Assembly: GCA_037953745.1 (NCBI GenBank)
Contig: JBAKBP010001587.1
Coordinates: 124,001 to 188,000 of the forward strand
DNA length: 64,000 nt
Source of the DNA: Lithodes maja
Lineage: Eukaryota > Arthropoda > Malacostraca > Decapoda > Lithodidae
Reading direction: 5' to 3'
Shown: piece after piece, positions 62,245-64,000 of the stretch
Position numbering within the stretch: position 1 is the first letter of the stretch
How the letters are laid out: each line of letters begins with the position of its first letter
Notes under the pieces: model-generated
Database searches by the model: none
Seen by the model: the letters and a program-made list of their open reading frames with translations, nothing else
What the model was told of the DNA's origin: nothing
Made by a program: the position numbers and the translations under genes

Positions 62245-64000
62245 GAAATTTCACTGGTAAACCTGTCAATACGGCGCGGGTGGTTGTGGTTCAGGGAGTT
62301 AATGCAACAAGGTCATACCCGCTTGTGAGAATGAAGATGGAGGTTGATGGTGTGACTCGTGACCTGGATGTAGGAATTGTGGAGAAGTTACCTGTTGGGG
62401 GCGTCGACCTCCTTCTCGGCAACGACTTTGCGGGGCCTACCTCTGAGGCTCCACCCTTGGTCGTTGCCGAGAAGCCGGCCGACGTGACTAGGGAGGAGCA
62501 GGAGTGGGTTGAGAAGTGTCGGGGGCAACCTATGGCATGTGTTGTCACCCGTTCCCTTGCATCCAGGGGGTCACATTCTGGTCAACAGTCTTTAGATCAG
62601 CGGAGGAAGGGTACCGAGAAGGGGTTGAAAGTTGATGCGGTTGAGAGTTCAGTATCAGCGGACATTCTCGGGGACTCATTATTAGGACCAATTTTCGAGT
62701 CTAGAGAAGACCCATTAACTGTTCCTGGGAAGGCAGTGGATGGGCTTAAAAAGACGATGAGACAGCAACGGTACGCAGAGAGAGAGCAACGGGTGGCCAT
62801 ATTTAATGTAGGAGGGCGGCATGAGTTGTTTCGCAAACACTTGGATAGGCTTGCTCCTTCGGACATTCGTAAGTTGCAATTGGAAAACCCGGAGGTTCTT
62901 GGATGTGGTACCGGTGCTGTCGAGTTGGAGTATGACAGTGATGCACAGTCGGGAGATTTTTTTTTCATAGATGGCATATTATATCGGCGATTCCAAGATC
63001 CGCAGAGGAATTGGGAGGGGGGGTCAGGAGAGGTAGACCAGCTGGTCGTGCCAAGGGTTTGCAGGGAAAGCCTACTTAGGTTGGCCCATGATGTACCACT
63101 GGCGGGACATCTGGGTGTCCGTAAGACGGTTGCAGCCTTGGGGAAATTATTTTGGTGGCCTGGTCTGAGAGCACAAGTTATGTCATGGGTGGCAATGTGT
63201 GATGTGTGTCAGAAGGTTGGCAAACCGAATCAGAGCATTCCTAAGGCGCCGTTACACCCCATTCCTGTCAGTGGGCCTCCCTTTAGTAAGGTTATAGTGG
63301 ATATGGTTGGCCCCCTTCCCCCTACAAGTGCCGGAAACAAGTTTCTCCTGACCATCATGGATGTAGCAACAAGGTACCCTGACGCTTACCCTATGAGAAA
63401 TGGGTCAGCGAAGACGGTGGTCCGAGGCTTGCTAGTGTATTTTTCCCGGTATGGTTACCCGCAGGAGATTCATGTTGTTTTGTTTGCTGCACGGGAGGTA
63501 CCTGGGGAAAGTTTGGGATTCAGCCCTAATGAGCTCGTCTTTGGACACCGTGTCAGAGGGCCTCTCCATATGGTTGAAGAAGTATGGGAGGGCGCAGAAA
63601 AACCTTGTTCTATGCTCAAGTGTGTCCTCAACAGTCGAGAACGGATGTTGCGCAGTCTGGAGTTGGCTGGCCGTAATTTGACTAGCTCTCAGGCCCTAAT
63701 GAAGGACAGGTACGACCTCAAGGTTGAACTCAGGGAGTTTCACGTGGGTCAGGAGGTGTTGATTCTACTGCCCCTTGTAGGTCACCCCTTATCCGCGAAG
63801 TACACTGGTCCTTATAGGGTGGTGGAGGAGCTATCGGACCTGGTTTACTTGGTAGCCACTCCAGACAGACGGAAGCGCAATCAGTTATGTCATGTTAATC
63901 CCATGAAGGAGTATGGGAGGCACCCCCCTGAGCCTCTCACTGTGCCTGTGATGACGTTTAGCAGTCAAGGTGGAGAAGGAGAACGGGACAGTCAAGCTCA
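62211..64000 (+). pseudogene. Pol: protease and integrase (copy D, runs off the window)
   Basis: The frame shifted from gag gives RDTGALQTLLRNFTG with an intact protease motif, then stays open to the window end. Integrase has its zinc region (AHDVPLAGHLGVRKT, CDVCQ) and the first Asp (VIVDMVGPLPP). At about 63470 the protein jumps from YGYPQEIH to VVLFAAREVPGE. About 70 residues present in A and B are missing, including the second catalytic Asp and the Glu. The deletion is in frame, so downstream parts (GPYRVVEELS) remain readable, but the integrase is inactive. RT would follow outside the window. Confidence 0.9.

Larger units (their letters stand above)
41228..64000 (+). mobile_element. Gmr1-like Ty3/gypsy LTR retrotransposon, copy D (continues past the window)
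   Basis: 5' LTR at 41228-43013, primer-binding site at 43016, leader interrupted by element C (43100-60449), gag at 60571-62244, pol from about 62211 to the window end. It is the only plus-strand member of the group here. It is inserted in the upstream flank of the piggyBac element. Gag and pol are damaged: a deletion with frameshift before protease, and an in-frame deletion in integrase. Confidence 0.88.

Overview
The window is a densely nested graveyard, partly still intact, of eukaryotic transposable elements. I found no convincing host gene. LINEs, a Penelope-like element, piggyBac, Tc1/mariner and Ty3/gypsy relatives occur together with long (TA)n tracts. This points to an invertebrate genome, and the style of the LINE proteins makes me think of a decapod crustacean. 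That species guess is inference only.

Left part (1-23190). The window opens inside the gag of an LTR retrotransposon (copy B1, minus strand), whose LTR at 1612-4626 is split by a 5'-truncated LINE. A CR1-like LINE on the plus strand follows (about 5.4-23.2 kb). It is broken up by two insertions. The first is a 10.2-kb LTR retrotransposon (copy A, 6967-17125, TSD CTTC), which carries a piggyBac-type MITE (TTAA) in one LTR. The second is another LINE (18276-21876), itself split by a third LINE (19138-20811).

Middle part (23190-37960). Here are (TA)n arrays, a tRNA-derived SINE head, an inverted-duplicate (foldback) mariner fragment and a LINE endonuclease relic. About 4 kb without recognisable genes follow. 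Then come a second CR1-like fragment fused to the 3' half of a conventional gypsy pol (RNase H tail, integrase, very long Pro-rich tail), and a Penelope-like GIY-YIG endonuclease fragment.

Right part (37960-64000). This is a four-level stack. A piggyBac element with an uninterrupted 735-codon transposase starts at TTAA 37960. LTR retrotransposon D (plus strand, from 41228) is inserted in its upstream end. Element C (43100-60449, minus strand, TSD TCAG) is inserted in the leader of D. Element B (51113-60346, minus strand, TSD CTCT) is inserted in an LTR of C. B has near-identical LTRs and an uninterrupted 1553-codon gag-pol frame.

Main biology. A, B, B1, C and D all belong to one group. Their proteins are Ty3/gypsy type, but integrase lies upstream of reverse transcriptase/RNase H wherever both are visible. 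This is the Copia-like order known from Gmr1-type gypsy elements. Their capsid ends in a region that resembles the vertebrate SCAN domain. C is a non-autonomous relative of A: it keeps gag and protease, has lost integrase and the RT core in frame, and carries about 230 residues of unknown origin in the same frame. D has lost two integrase catalytic residues through an in-frame deletion.
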